The translations under genes and the position numbers were made by a program. From Gracilibacillus alcaliphilus (lineage in GTDB: Bacteria; Bacillota; Bacilli; Bacillales; Amphibacillaceae), in contig NZ_JAFBFA010000014.1 of NCBI RefSeq assembly GCF_016909015.1, positions 50,655 to 114,654 on the forward strand: a DNA stretch of 64,000 nt. Reading direction: 5' to 3'. The number at the start of each line of letters is the position of its first letter. Within the stretch, counting starts at the first letter, position 1. Positions 25,043-34,362 of this stretch are shown here, in pieces. The notes below the pieces were generated by a model. The model was not told the DNA's origin. It was given only the letters and a program-made list of their open reading frames with translations, and did no database searches.

Positions 25043-26632
25043 CTACTGGATACTGAGGCGTAATGCTTCTAGGTTACTGCGCATAGCCTCCAAATACCCT
25101 AAATCTTCTTCCATTATTTCTTCAGACTGTACTTCTAAATCATATAATACAGCTGTTTCTGTTCCGGTTTCTGTAGCAACTGTTTGAGCAATTGCTGAGC
25201 TTGCACCTTGTTGATAATAGATAACTGGTACATCATATTCCTGAACCAATTCGCCAATCTCTGCCATACGGGACGGGCTTGGTTCGACTTCGGTGGACAG
25301 CCCACCAATGGCGACCTGTTCTAAGTTATAACGATCTGCAAGGTAGCCAAATGCCTGGTGCTGTACGACAAAAACGCGATTTTCCGCATCTTCAAATGCG
25401 GCTTGATATTCTTCATCTAATGTTTGAAGTTCTTCATTAAAGGCTTCTGCATTAGCTTCGTAGATGTCTTTTCCATCAGGGTCTGCCTCTATCAAGGCAT
25501 CACGGATGGCAAGAACTTGATCTTGTGCTAAAACTGGATCAAGCCAAATATGCGGGTCTTGCTCTTCATGGTCATCTATGAGCACGGAAACAGGTTCTGA
25601 TTCTGCGTAGACATTGTGATCATTATCATAAAGTACAGCCTTTACTTCAAAGCTTTCTCCCGTTGTTTGGTATTCAAAATGATCCGTCATTTGTTCAGGT
25701 ACGGCTTCCCAGTCTTGATCCGCATCTTCTCTCATAAACCAATGCCAGTGATCATAATCTGCTGCTTCACTTAATTCAGCAATAAGTGTCACCACATCGC
25801 CTGTATGATAATGGTCTGCTAGTCCAACAATTTCAACGGTTCCTGCACCTTCTGCAGATTCTGATTCTGCATGGTCGCCATGGTCATGATCTTCATGCCC
25901 TTCGTGCTCTTCGTGCTCATGATCAGCTTCGCCACCATGCTCATGATCTCCATCATGGTTATCAATGTGAATGGCTATCGGTTCTGACTCTCCATAGACA
26001 TTATGGTCATTATCATAAATAACAGCTTGAACCTCAAAACTTTCTTCTGGTGCTTCAAGGGTAAATGTTTCGGTACTTTGTCCGGAAATAGCTTCCCATT
26101 CTTCGTCAGCGTTTGTCCTTTGGTACCAATGCCAGTGATTATAATCAATATCTTCTGATAATGCAGCAGTTAATACAATTTCATCACCTGTATGATAGTG
26201 ATCAGCAGCACCTTCAACTTGTACATTTCCTGTATCGCTAGGCTCTGCTTCATGATCATGCTGATGGGCTTCCTCAAGACCATCGGCCGCACGTGCTACG
26301 ACTAATTTATCATTTTCTACGGTATTTAGTAAGCTTTCTACCCAAAATTCCATTTCTTCACTGCTGTATACAAAGACATCTGCTTCATTGACAGATGCAA
26401 CATCTTGTGCACTTGGTTCAAAATGGTGGGCATCTTGCCCTTCAGAGACCATCAACTGTACATCTGCTCGATCTCCAGCCACCTGTTTGGTGAATTCATA
26501 GATAGGTAAAAATGAGGCAACGATAGAGATTTCGGTCTCTTCATTATCTGAACTGTCCTGTGATTGACAACCAAAAAGGACAACAGCTGCAATAAGGCAA
26601 AGCAATAGGGCTTGGGCCCATTTTCTATACAT
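25043..26632 (-). CDS. znuA: Zinc-binding lipoprotein ZnuA (AdcA) with two inserted histidine-rich repeat domains
   Basis: Solute-binding protein of the zinc importer. Signal peptide with lipobox LFGC (Cys22). The ZnuA fold occupies about 35-120 and 358-529; likely zinc ligands are in DAHHFEPS (about 68-74), DPHIWLD (359-365) and VQHQAFGYL (422-430). The usual short His-rich loop is replaced by two domains of about 90 residues (137-227 and 266-356), each with DHYHTGD, a Y-x-HWHW core and YDNDHNVY, separated by a linker very rich in His, Glu and Asp (228-255). At 529 residues it is much longer than the usual 300-320. The ATG at 26632 follows AAGGAG. Confidence 0.9.
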   Translation of the reverse strand: MYRKWAQALLLCLIAAVVLFGCQSQDSSDNEETEISIVASFLPIYEFTKQVAGDRADVQLMVSEGQDAHHFEPSAQDVASVNEADVFVYSSEEMEFWVESLLNTVENDKLVVARAADGLEEAHQHDHEAEPSDTGNVQVEGAADHYHTGDEIVLTAALSEDIDYNHWHWYQRTNADEEWEAISGQSTETFTLEAPEESFEVQAVIYDNDHNVYGESEPIAIHIDNHDGDHEHGGEADHEHEEHEGHEDHDHGDHAESESAEGAGTVEIVGLADHYHTGDVVTLIAELSEAADYDHWHWFMREDADQDWEAVPEQMTDHFEYQTTGESFEVKAVLYDNDHNVYAESEPVSVLIDDHEEQDPHIWLDPVLAQDQVLAIRDALIEADPDGKDIYEANAEAFNEELQTLDEEYQAAFEDAENRVFVVQHQAFGYLADRYNLEQVAIGGLSTEVEPSPSRMAEIGELVQEYDVPVIYYQQGASSAIAQTVATETGTETAVLYDLEVQSEEIMEEDLGYLEAMRSNLEALRLSIQ

Positions 26633-26734
26633 AAATTAATTCTCCTTTGTTAAAAAATAAATAAAGTGATATGTGTCCATTGTTCTATATCTAACATGTT
26701 GGGGAGTAGATGAACAAATGCACCGAGATAAATG

Positions 26735-26777
26735 AAAAAGCGGAGAGAAGCAAGCCGTTCATAGGCTTGCCTTCTCC
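26735..26777 (-). terminator. Intrinsic terminator after the zinT-like gene
   Basis: On the minus strand GGAGAAGGCAAGCC pairs with GGCTTGCTTCTCTCC (one bulge) around TATGAAC, followed by GCTTTTT. It separates the zinT-like gene from znuA, which suggests znuA is also read from its own start or by partial read-through. Confidence 0.8.
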
Positions 26778-26813
26778 TCGATTGTGGTTTGCATTGCTAA
26801 GAAAGAATATTTC

Positions 26814-27785
26814 TTAATGTGCCAGCATATCGCGAACTAAACCATCTGCGTCTAAATCAGAAGGGTAGTAAGTTGGCCAATTGGTTACCTCTTCTAATAA
26901 CTCCTCACGATTATCGCCCCAATATAAATGGTAATGATGGGAATCGATAGGGAAAATATTGTGATCACTAAATTGAATATATTCTGGCATATCCTCTGAT
27001 CCATCAACTAACTTATACACAAAACGAACGCCGCGATTACCTGCTTCATATTCTAGAATTTCATATCCATCACTTGCATATTCCCCGGATATTTCCTGAT
27101 CGTCCGTAAAGAAGGTAACCATACCATCTTCAATCGTAATTCGATCTACATCTGTCTCATAACCGACGGTATAATATTCTTTGTATTCTTCGGCCGTCAT
27201 ATCTCCTTCTTCTGCTTTATGTTCAAATACTTCGTCCAATTCTCCGTCTAAAAGGTATGGATACACAGATTGCCAATCTCCATCCCAATCCGATAATTCA
27301 CGATCTTCTACTTGTTCATCTTCAAAGTATCCTTCATAGATCTGTTGGCTTTCTTCATCATGTCCATGGTGATCGTCAATTACAACGGTAACAGGATCAG
27401 ATTCAGCGTAAACCTCATGGTCTTCGTCATATAAGGTAGCTTTGATTTCTAAACCGTCAGTAGTTGCTTCACCTGTGAATGTATCCGTTTCTTGTCCATC
27501 TGCTGCTTCCCATTCGGTTTGGTCACTTTCTTTAGTAAACCAATGCCAGTGGTTATAATCGACATCTTCACTAAGTACGGCGGTCAGTTCGATAGCATCT
27601 CCTGTATGATAGTGGTCGGCGACACCTTCTATTTCTATCTCTCCTGCTGTATGTACCTCTGTTTCTGTCTCTCCCTCTTCAGTTGAGGCATCATTTGTAG
27701 CTGCATCTTCTTCTGTATTCTGGCAAGCTGCTAGAAAAATGCTTAAAGCCAATAAACTAAATAAGAATAGATATGATTTCTTCAA
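26814..27785 (-). CDS. zinT: ZinT-type zinc-binding lipoprotein with an N-terminal histidine-rich domain
   Basis: Lipoprotein (lipobox LAAC, Cys21) with two parts. Residues about 50-139 are a copy of the domain found twice in ZnuA (ADHYHTGD, YNHWHWF, YDEDHEVYAESDPV, IDDHH). Residues about 145-323 are a ZinT domain: YEGYFEDEQVEDRELSDWDG at its start, YPYLLDG, and the C-terminal metal ligands in DSHHYHLYWGD. ZinT proteins pick up scarce zinc and pass it to ZnuA; in streptococci the two are fused in AdcA, here they are separate. The promoter carries a Zur site. Confidence 0.88.
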   Translation of the reverse strand: MKKSYLFLFSLLALSIFLAACQNTEEDAATNDASTEEGETETEVHTAGEIEIEGVADHYHTGDAIELTAVLSEDVDYNHWHWFTKESDQTEWEAADGQETDTFTGEATTDGLEIKATLYDEDHEVYAESDPVTVVIDDHHGHDEESQQIYEGYFEDEQVEDRELSDWDGDWQSVYPYLLDGELDEVFEHKAEEGDMTAEEYKEYYTVGYETDVDRITIEDGMVTFFTDDQEISGEYASDGYEILEYEAGNRGVRFVYKLVDGSEDMPEYIQFSDHNIFPIDSHHYHLYWGDNREELLEEVTNWPTYYPSDLDADGLVRDMLAH

Positions 27786-27814
27786 GTACGTTCTTCCTTT
27801 CTTTTTTTGGTTGT

Positions 27815-27835
27815 AAATCGTAATAGTTACGTTTT
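27815..27835 (-). promoter_or_regulatory. Zur box
   Basis: The core TCGTAATAGTTACGT (27818-27832) is a 7-1-7 inverted repeat differing at two positions from the B. subtilis Zur consensus TCGTAATNATTACGA, flanked by AAA and TTT. It lies just downstream of the zinT promoter -10 box, so bound Zur-Zn would block transcription start when zinc is plentiful. Confidence 0.85.
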
Positions 27836-27837
27836 AT

Positions 27838-27866
27838 AGATTACATGGACTTGAATAGGATGTCAA
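27838..27866 (-). promoter_or_regulatory. Sigma-A promoter of the zinT-like gene
   Basis: On the minus strand TTGACA (plus 27861-27866) and TAATCT (plus 27838-27843) are 17 bases apart. It points toward zinT and directly abuts the Zur box. Confidence 0.85.
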
Positions 27867-27962
27867 GTAGATTGTTTTTGGAACTTTCCATGAAAAAGAT
27901 GTGCAGACTGCCACATTTGGTGTTACGATTAGTGTAATGAAATAACTAAAGGAGCAAGGCCA

Positions 27963-28631
27963 ATGAAGCAAAGTCAACAAAAGAAATGGAAGTCTGCTAT
28001 TGGACAATTTTTCTTAACAGGTTTTGTCTTAATAGCTGTTTTTCTGCTTCTTTCTTGGTTAGTCAGTTATGTAGGCGATTATCCGGATGAAGTACAGAAT
28101 CGCCAGGGGTATAGTGAACAATACCCGGCATTAAGTGAGCAGATTTGGGAGTATAGGCCATTGGTAGAAAAGTATGCCGAACAATATGGTGTGGCTGAGC
28201 ATGTCAGTACGATTTTGGCTATGATGATGCAGGAATCAGGCGGACGAGGGAACGATCCGATGCAGTCTTCTGAAAGCCTCTGCGGCGAGATTGGCTGTAT
28301 TGATGATCCAGAACGCTCCATTGAACAAGGAGTTTCTTTTTTTGCCTTATCCATCGAAAATGCAGAGGGTGATGTAGAGTTGGCCGTTCAGGCATATAAC
28401 TTTGGCCAAGGCTTTATTCAATATATAGAAGAAGAGCAAGAGGGCTATTCAGAAGAAGCCGCCATTGCTTTTTCACAGAAGATGTATCAAGAGGCAGGAA
28501 AAGAGGAGTCGATTTATTCCTGCCGACGGGCAGAAGCAGAGGAGTTAGAGGCTTGTTACGGTGATATCTACTATGTTCCTTCTGTCATGTCTTATAAACA
28601 AGCCATTGAAGCGGAATTAGAGAAAGGCTAG
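27963..28631 (+). CDS. Membrane-anchored lysozyme-like protein
   Basis: 222 residues with an N-terminal transmembrane anchor (about 12-37, IGQFFLTGFVLIAVFLLLSWLV) and an extracellular lysozyme-like (SLT/T4-type) domain. The catalytic Glu is probably in MMMQESGGRGNDPMQSSES, followed by SIEQGVSFFA and AVQAYNFGQGFIQYI, the arrangement seen in B. subtilis YocA and the lytic domain of CwlT. It would cleave or remodel peptidoglycan from outside the membrane. The ATG at 27963 follows AAAGGAG. No conjugation genes lie nearby, so a housekeeping role is more likely than a transfer role. Confidence 0.8.
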   Translation: MKQSQQKKWKSAIGQFFLTGFVLIAVFLLLSWLVSYVGDYPDEVQNRQGYSEQYPALSEQIWEYRPLVEKYAEQYGVAEHVSTILAMMMQESGGRGNDPMQSSESLCGEIGCIDDPERSIEQGVSFFALSIENAEGDVELAVQAYNFGQGFIQYIEEEQEGYSEEAAIAFSQKMYQEAGKEESIYSCRRAEAEELEACYGDIYYVPSVMSYKQAIEAELEKG

Positions 28632-28684
28632 CGGTCTTTTCTGAATGGTAAGCTTTTTGACGTGTGGATAGGAGGGTTTTTAGG

Positions 28685-28762
28685 ATAAGTCACTGCTTTA
28701 AGATCCTAAAAGCAAAGATTAGTCTGTTATTTGTTTAAAAGTCACAGCCTTAAGACCCAAAC
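28685..28762 (+). repeat. Pair of imperfect 24-bp direct repeats
   Basis: AAGTCACTGCTTTAAGATCC (from 28686) and AAGTCACAGCCTTAAGACCC (from 28740) differ at four of twenty positions and lie 54 bases apart in the gap after the lysozyme-like gene. No gene follows on this strand, so their use as regulatory sites is unclear. Confidence 0.45.
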
Positions 28763-28831
28763 AATAAGAATAAACGTGCAATGCGATGAAAAGAGATTTT
28801 TGGAACCAATAAAAACAAATCATAGAAAAAG

Positions 28832-28892
28832 TAAGCAGGGACTGTTGCAACATGCGAATGATACGATTTGCACAGCCTCTGCTTATTTTTTG
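28832..28892 (+). terminator. Long-stem intrinsic terminator
   Basis: TAAGCAGGGACTGTTGCAA pairs with TTGCACAGCCTCTGCTTA with small bulges, followed by TTTTTT. It lies 200 bases after the lysozyme-like gene and ends the plus-strand transcript. Confidence 0.75.
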
Positions 28893-29047
28893 CTCCACAA
28901 ACAAGTACCTGTGTGAGGCAGCTCTTTTATTTAATCTTTGTTGAGATTTTTTATTCCGGTGCCACAGTTCGTAAGGCCTTTACTTCAAGGTTTTGTGAGA
29001 TGTAAAGGAAGTTGAAGTGGGGGACGGACACTAATACTTTATTCTCG

Positions 29048-29488
29048 TTATCCCATATAAACACTGTCACATGTTCCAGGCGCTGGTTCATAAAAACAAT
29101 GTTGTTTAAATTGACCAGAGAAGGGTTGGTCATACCATGTTGGCGGACACGGAGCATATGGATTAAAGTACCAGAGAGCATATTTCGCTGGGTGTTCTCT
29201 CCAATGTTCCAAATTTTGCCTTGCTAATCTTCTCTCAGAGTCTCTTGCTCTTTGATAAAATACATTCCCTTTTTGAACGGCTTCAAATGAATAATTTCCT
29301 CCTTGTACGTGAAAAATGACTTGTTCAATTGTTCTTAAATCATTAAAATCACTACAATCTGCTACAGCACGATTAACAATTACATTACCGACATATAGCA
29401 TCCCCTGTTTTCCCTCTCCCACAGCCTCTGCTCTCATCATCCTTGCCATTAAATCAACGTCTGCACTTCGGTAAGCTACTCTTGGCAT
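29048..29488 (-). CDS. cwlJ: Spore cortex-lytic cell wall hydrolase CwlJ
   Basis: Germination-specific hydrolase of the SleB/hydrolase_2 family, placed in the spore coat during sporulation and triggered by calcium-dipicolinate. The 146 residues align by eye with B. subtilis CwlJ: SADVDLMARMMRAEAVGEGK, GMLYVGNVIVNR, FYQRARDSERRLAR, YALWYFNPYAPCPPTWYDQP and HCFYEPAPGTCDSVY. The conserved Glu of RAEAVGEG is the likely catalytic residue. No signal peptide, as usual for CwlJ. Its partner gerQ is not beside it. The ATG at 29488 follows TGGAGGTG. Confidence 0.93.
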   Translation of the reverse strand: MPRVAYRSADVDLMARMMRAEAVGEGKQGMLYVGNVIVNRAVADCSDFNDLRTIEQVIFHVQGGNYSFEAVQKGNVFYQRARDSERRLARQNLEHWREHPAKYALWYFNPYAPCPPTWYDQPFSGQFKQHCFYEPAPGTCDSVYMG

Positions 29489-29639
29489 TTTTTCACCTCC
29501 AAAATATAATATGAAGGAAAGCCTGTATTCATGCCCTTATTGGTTATACCTTATTTAAAGGTAAAGGATATATTGGTTTTTGAACATGCATTAATAAGAA
29601 CGAATTGAAATATAAGCCAAACATTTACTAACCCACAGC

Positions 29640-29777
29640 AAGGATACGATACAGTCGATTGCTAAACAAGTTGGCTATACGAACGAAAACAGTTTTACGC
29701 GCTCTTTTAAGACAGCAGAAGGCATCACACCGAGAATGTATAGGAAGTTGCATGGTACTAAGGGCAATGATACATAA
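29640..29777 (+). pseudogene. AraC-family regulator, C-terminal HTH fragment
   Basis: A startless frame reads DTIQSIAKQVGYTNENSFTR and then SFKTAEGITPRMYRKLH to a stop, the second helix-turn-helix of AraC/XylS regulators. The first HTH and sensor domain are missing. A TCAGCCT/AGGCTGA hairpin follows at 29784-29818. The remainder of 29489-30013 has no supported gene. Confidence 0.7.
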
Positions 29778-30013
29778 CATGTCAGCCTAACGAGCCCAGA
29801 ATCAAGTGAGGCTGATTTATTCATCTAAATTCCTTTGCCATATCAAGGGCTAGAAGTTAGGATCTTGCAAATGGAATAACGCGAAATTTAGGGAATTTGA
29901 AACCTTTTCGTTGAAAAAACGTATGATAGTAATGAGGGGGATAAAGTGGGAATACATATCCATTATACAGAGAAAGTGTCTTGCATAAATAAAACGGTTA
30001 TTGAGGTGATTAG

Positions 30014-30730
30014 ATGGACAAAGACAATTATCAGCAGACAGTGAATGAGGAGACAACGGACAGGAAAGAGCAAACAGAGAAGAATACTGCTGGGCAGGAA
30101 GGGCAGCAGGCTGACGGGCAAGAGAAAAAGAAAATAGGTAATTTTGATTTTGCTGAAAGTATGAAGGAAGCCCAGGGTATTGCTTTAGATGCTGTTCTAA
30201 GGCCACATAAAGTAGTAGCTTCCAATCGATCGATAAAAATAGAAACAAGTGGAATTATTTTGGCTGTATTAGCTTTATTAATCAGTATTAGTAGTTTTCT
30301 TTTTTATAAGTACGGTTTTGATGGATTGTTAAGCTATTTTGAAGATGTTGGTTTTACCTTTGCATTAAAAACCTTTTTCGCTTGGATCATTACCTTTGCG
30401 GTTGGCTATTTTTCTATTTATTTACTTTTGAAACACTTTGGGAATCGAGACATGGCTCACAAAGAGCTGCTGACCAAATATGCAATTGTCAGTATTCCCT
30501 TTGCTCTAGTTTTTTGTTTAGTGATTTTGTTTTTTGGTTTTGTAATGGTCGACCTTTTCGTCATTACTTATGTATTTGCCTTAATGTTGTATGGGTTAAT
30601 GCACATTTATTTATTCCTAGTCCATATGCGAAAATCGAAATTTGATTTGTATTGGACGATGATGGGGTATTTATTATTTTTAATTGTGGTGACTTATCTA
30701 TTAAACGGAATGGATTTTTCGTCATTTTAA
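30014..30730 (+). CDS. Integral membrane protein with acidic cytoplasmic N-terminus
   Basis: 238 residues. The first 75 or so are polar and Glu/Gln/Lys-rich, then five or six hydrophobic helices follow (about 78-97, 108-135, 155-185, 186-205, 215-235). The spacing of helices after a long polar lead resembles Yip1-like membrane proteins of Bacillus, but I see no diagnostic motif. The ATG at 30014 follows TTGAGGTG. Monocistronic, with a short hairpin after the stop (AAAAGCAG/CTGCTTTT). Confidence 0.6.
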   Translation: MDKDNYQQTVNEETTDRKEQTEKNTAGQEGQQADGQEKKKIGNFDFAESMKEAQGIALDAVLRPHKVVASNRSIKIETSGIILAVLALLISISSFLFYKYGFDGLLSYFEDVGFTFALKTFFAWIITFAVGYFSIYLLLKHFGNRDMAHKELLTKYAIVSIPFALVFCLVILFFGFVMVDLFVITYVFALMLYGLMHIYLFLVHMRKSKFDLYWTMMGYLLFLIVVTYLLNGMDFSSF

Positions 30731-30810
30731 GAGCATGGCAAGAACAAAAGCAGTTATAGGAACACTGCTTTTGTTTTTTAACCGTTAAAAAGAATAAGGA
30801 GAATTAAGTT

Positions 30811-31197
30811 ATGACAAAGAAATATCTTGTTTTATCTCACTCAGTGTTTCCAACACCAAATATAGAACAAACAGCAGCGTATTATGAAAATGTAATGAGT
30901 TTTCGAGCAGTATCATATATGAATGCAAAAGAACCACATATTTGTTTATATCGAGATAATACAGAAATCATTTTAACAATAGCAAATACTGAAAAAGTAT
31001 ATCCAAATAGAGAACTTTACGGTTATGGATATGATGCATATTTTATTACCGATAATCAAGAAAAATTACAAGATGAATTTCTAGAAAAAGGAGCTAAGAT
31101 TGTTAAGTCACTTCAGAAAACAGATTATCAGAATTGGGAATTTGTTGTTGAAGATATAGATGATCGCTGGATTGCTTTTGGTATTAAAGAGAGTTAG
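30811..31197 (+). CDS. VOC-family (glyoxalase-like) protein
   Basis: 128 residues forming a single vicinal-oxygen-chelate module pair: SHSVFPTPNIEQTAAYYENV at the start, EIILTIANT in the middle, and NWEFVVEDIDDRWIAFGI at the end. Most metal-binding positions of true glyoxalase I are not evident, so it may be a binding protein, as in antibiotic-resistance members of the superfamily. The ATG at 30811 follows AAGGAG. In the following gap (31198-31557) a perfect GTCTCTGTC/GACAGAGAC hairpin lies at 31418-31443. Confidence 0.7.
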   Translation: MTKKYLVLSHSVFPTPNIEQTAAYYENVMSFRAVSYMNAKEPHICLYRDNTEIILTIANTEKVYPNRELYGYGYDAYFITDNQEKLQDEFLEKGAKIVKSLQKTDYQNWEFVVEDIDDRWIAFGIKES

Positions 31198-31557
31198 GTT
31201 AAGTTTTGGTAAATACAAAGTTGAAAAGCAGGTAGAATGCAATAATACTTTGTTCTAAATTGAATAAGTAAAAGATAGACAGTTCATACTACTTGGTTTT
31301 TCTTAACTCAGAAAGGGCTCAGGTTCTTTATCTAAACGTCTGAAAAGATGGCGATGAAATAGTATTAAATCGGTATTTATAATTTATCAGAGGACCTCCT
31401 TGCTACTGTTTCCATGTGTCTCTGTCAGATATCAGACAGAGACCACATTTATATCCATTCTTTTATTTTGTGCACCCATGAGAAGAGAGCGGAGGTAACT
31501 TAAATCATTTCTATTCCCGAAGTTTATCTTTTGAAAATAGATCTGGCCGTAGATGTT

Positions 31558-32055
31558 TCAATTCTGCGACAAAGGTTCTGTTTTAAGGATTGGATTCGGC
31601 AAATGGATAGCATAAGTTTCTCTTGAGTTCATTAGTAAATAAGTTCCAGGGTCATTTAATGCCTCCTCTTCCTCTTTTGTGGGACGAGGAGGCTTTGTAT
31701 AAACATAAGCATTATGTGGGTATAAGCTGGTTCCTGGTGTTTTACCAAATACACTTTGTTTGGTATGAAAATAAAGAGCCGTATATTCGCCAGAATCGAC
31801 ATGGGCCAGTCCGCGAGGTAAGATAACGAGATCTCCAGCCTTAAATTCATATCTTTCCACTGCACATGTTTCATCTCCTAGACCAATGGTTACAGCGCCA
31901 GATCCATTCAGGATATATTTATATTCTTCAATATCTGGGTGTGCATGTGAGTCGAATGGCCGGTCAATATCTGAAGCTGCATTCTTTTCTGCGAGATTAC
32001 AAATAGCAATGTCGTCATTCCAAGGACCTTGCTGATATGATTTATGCTTTATCAA
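31558..32055 (-). pseudogene. Cupin-domain protein gene, 5' end lost at a rearrangement joint
   Basis: The frame encodes a cupin: FDSHAHPDIEEYKYILNGSG carries the first metal motif and LPRGLAHVDSGEYTALYFH the second. It reaches 32055 only through a TTG codon lying inside the yesM-like gene on the other strand, without an RBS. The sequence before GPWNDDIAICNL is therefore probably foreign, and the true N-terminus and promoter were lost when this segment was joined to yesM at about 32037. The remaining domain is complete enough to fold, so activity is not excluded. Confidence 0.6.
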
Positions 32056-32579
32056 ATATTTTCAGAAGTAATTTGAATGACGGTAAAGAATACAATCTAT
32101 TAGAAAAAGAAATGACATTTATTGAAAACTATCTTATCTTGCAAAAGTTATCTAAATCGTTTGACTATGAAATTCATTTGGATGACACAATCAAGCAAAT
32201 GAGGATTCCTAAGCTGATTATTCAACCTATTGTGGAAAATGCCATCATGCATGGTCTTAAGACACTTAAAGATCAAGGGCTATTACAGGTGAAGGCTTTC
32301 TGTGAGAATGATAAGATTACTATACAAATAACAGATAATGGAGTAGGTATTCCTTCTGTGAAATTAAAGAAAATTCAGCAGAGTATGGATGAAATAAGCC
32401 AAGATGAAGAGTCGCTGTTTGAAAATGACGTTGGTTATGCCTTGAGCAATATAGCGGCACGGCTGAAATTAACATACGGTCCGGGTATGGCTTCATTGAC
32501 TATTAATAGTACGGAGGGGATGGGCACAAGAGTAATCATACAAATCCCTAAGGAAATGGAGGGTTTTCAAGTTGTGTAA
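32037..32579 (+). pseudogene. yesM: YesM-type sensor histidine kinase, 5' truncated
   Basis: Only the C-terminal part survives: IYALSNIFRSNLNDGKEYNL from the His_kinase domain, then the HATPase domain with PIVENAIMHGLKTLKDQGLL (N box), ITDNGVGIP (G1) and the GYALSNIAARLKLTYGPG region. The sensor region, HAMP segment and phospho-accepting His (about 380 residues) are absent, so signalling is impossible. The 5' break coincides with the end of the cupin gene on the other strand. It overlaps the response-regulator gene by 8 bases, as in intact yesM-yesN pairs. Confidence 0.8.
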
Positions 32580-34185
32580 ACTATTTATAGTTGAAGATGA
32601 ACAGGAGACATTAGAAGGGATTAAATCTGTAATCAATTGGAAATCATATGGAATTGAGATCTGTGGTCAAGCTACAAATGGCTTGGAAGCATACGCACTC
32701 ATGGGTAAATCCCAACCTGATATTATTCTTAGTGATATAAGAATGCCTGACATGGATGGTCTGCAATTTATTTAACAGTCGAGAAAAGCTGGCTTGACTT
32801 TTGAAGCGATACTATTAACAGGATATGAGGAATTTGAGTATGCCCAAAAGGCTTTACAGCTGGATATTCGGGACTATATTTTAAAACCAGCCCAGCCAAC
32901 ACGGATTTTGGAAGCGGTTTTACAGGCCAAACATATGATAGAAGAAAAACAAGAACAGGATACCTATGTACAGCAATTAGAGACAAGCTATAAGAAAAAC
33001 CTTTCAACTATAAAAAAAGAAACATTAAGCCAATGGATAAAGGAAACACCCTCTGATTCTATAGAAAAACGAAAGCAGGTGCTGCAAGATTTAGGTTTGA
33101 ACATTCATTCTGGACGTGTGCATGCAGGAGTCATTCGCTTATTTACACATGAACGAGAGCCATCGCCAATAATGGGACATACCCAGCTTCTCTATACGGC
33201 ACTTTTCAATATTACATTAGAGACCATCTCTTCTGTTTTTCAAGATCAAATTGAAATGTTCCAAGAAAATGAAGATATTATCTGGGTGGCAAATATTCCA
33301 AGCTCATTAAATAAAGATCGAATAAAAAAGGCTCTCGTACATTTAAAAAACAATCTCGAAACATATTTGAATATTTCAATTGGGATTGGGGTAGGTACAG
33401 TAAAAGAGGCTATAAATGAACTGGAAACATCCTATGCAGAGGCATGTCTAGCCATTAAAAGGCGTTATTACAGAAAGGATAATGGCATTCTGTTTTTCGA
33501 TGAAGTGTCATGTGAGCAAGAAACGCAAAAAATTATCATTAATACGCAATTGCTGCAATTAGAGTCAGAAATTCTCACCTACATGGCAAATCATATGTTT
33601 GATGCAGCTTTTGGGAAACTTGAGCAATGGATTGATTATATCAATCTTCACCCGTTATTTGATAACCAAGACGTTAATACACAGGCATTTTCATTAGTTG
33701 GGCAAATACAGCGTCTGCTTCATGAAAAGGAATGTACATCGATAGAAGAGAAAGAAGAGGTCATCTATTGGATTGAACAAATACCATATATTGAAAGCTT
33801 CACTGATTTGTCATCTCTAATCAAAAAAGTATTCCAGGAAATGATAAATATTATGTGCGCTAATAAGCCTATCCATCGCACGATACGATTAGTGCAAGCC
33901 ATTATCCATAAAAACTATCACCAAAACTTAACATTAGATAGAATGGCAAAAGAGGTCTATGTTTCTTCTGCTTATTTAAGTGCTTTATTTAAAAAGGAGT
34001 TAGGAATCAATTATTTAGATTATTTGCATCAATATAGAATAGAGCAATCTAAGCCTCTATTAAAGAAAAATCTAAAAATATATACCGTTGCTAAAATGAC
34101 AGGTTATAATGACGAAAAAAATTTTAGCCAGACTTTCAAAAAATGGACTGGCATGACTCCTTCTCAATTTCAAAAAGGGAAATAA
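32572..34185 (+). pseudogene. yesN: YesN-type response regulator (AraC output) with an in-frame stop
   Basis: Receiver domain KLFIVEDEQETLEGI with phospho-acceptor in ILSDIRMPDMDG, then a TAA at 32773-32775 after LQFI. The same frame continues uninterrupted from 32776 through GYEEFEYAQKALQLDIRDYI, a long central region, and a C-terminal double HTH (NLTLDRMAKEVYVSSAYLSALFKKELG and VAKMTGYNDEKNFSQTFKKW). Without the stop the protein would have 537 residues, normal for YesN-like regulators. The nonsense codon plus the loss of the kinase indicate a dead sugar-sensing system. Start TTG at 32572. Confidence 0.8.
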
Positions 34186-34212
34186 TCAGCCATTAGGAGC
34201 ACTGGCTTCAAA

Positions 34213-34243
34213 TTGGAGTGGGCTATACACCAATATACCTTTT
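34213..34243 (+). terminator. Probable terminator after the yesN pseudogene
   Basis: ATTGGAGTG and CACCAAT pair with a bulge around GGGCTATA, followed by ATACCTTTTTT. The same stretch can be read as a 45-codon frame vaguely like a sugar ABC permease C-terminus (PLGALASNWSGLYTNIPFL), which may be a remnant of the genes once controlled by YesMN. Confidence 0.45.
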
Positions 34244-34362
34244 TTATTTGGTACCATCATTGTTATCCGGCTTGTATACTCTGACTTAGTGCTTACCCTT
34301 GATTCATTGACACATAGTTGTTAGGCGGCGAGATATTTAAATTAACCCGCGTACTTTTATCC

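Noticed and set aside
28951..29181. Minus-strand ORF overlapping the end of cwlJ
   Set aside because: The last 30 codons look somewhat protein-like, but the first half is the cwlJ 3' end in another frame and there is no start signal or family match.
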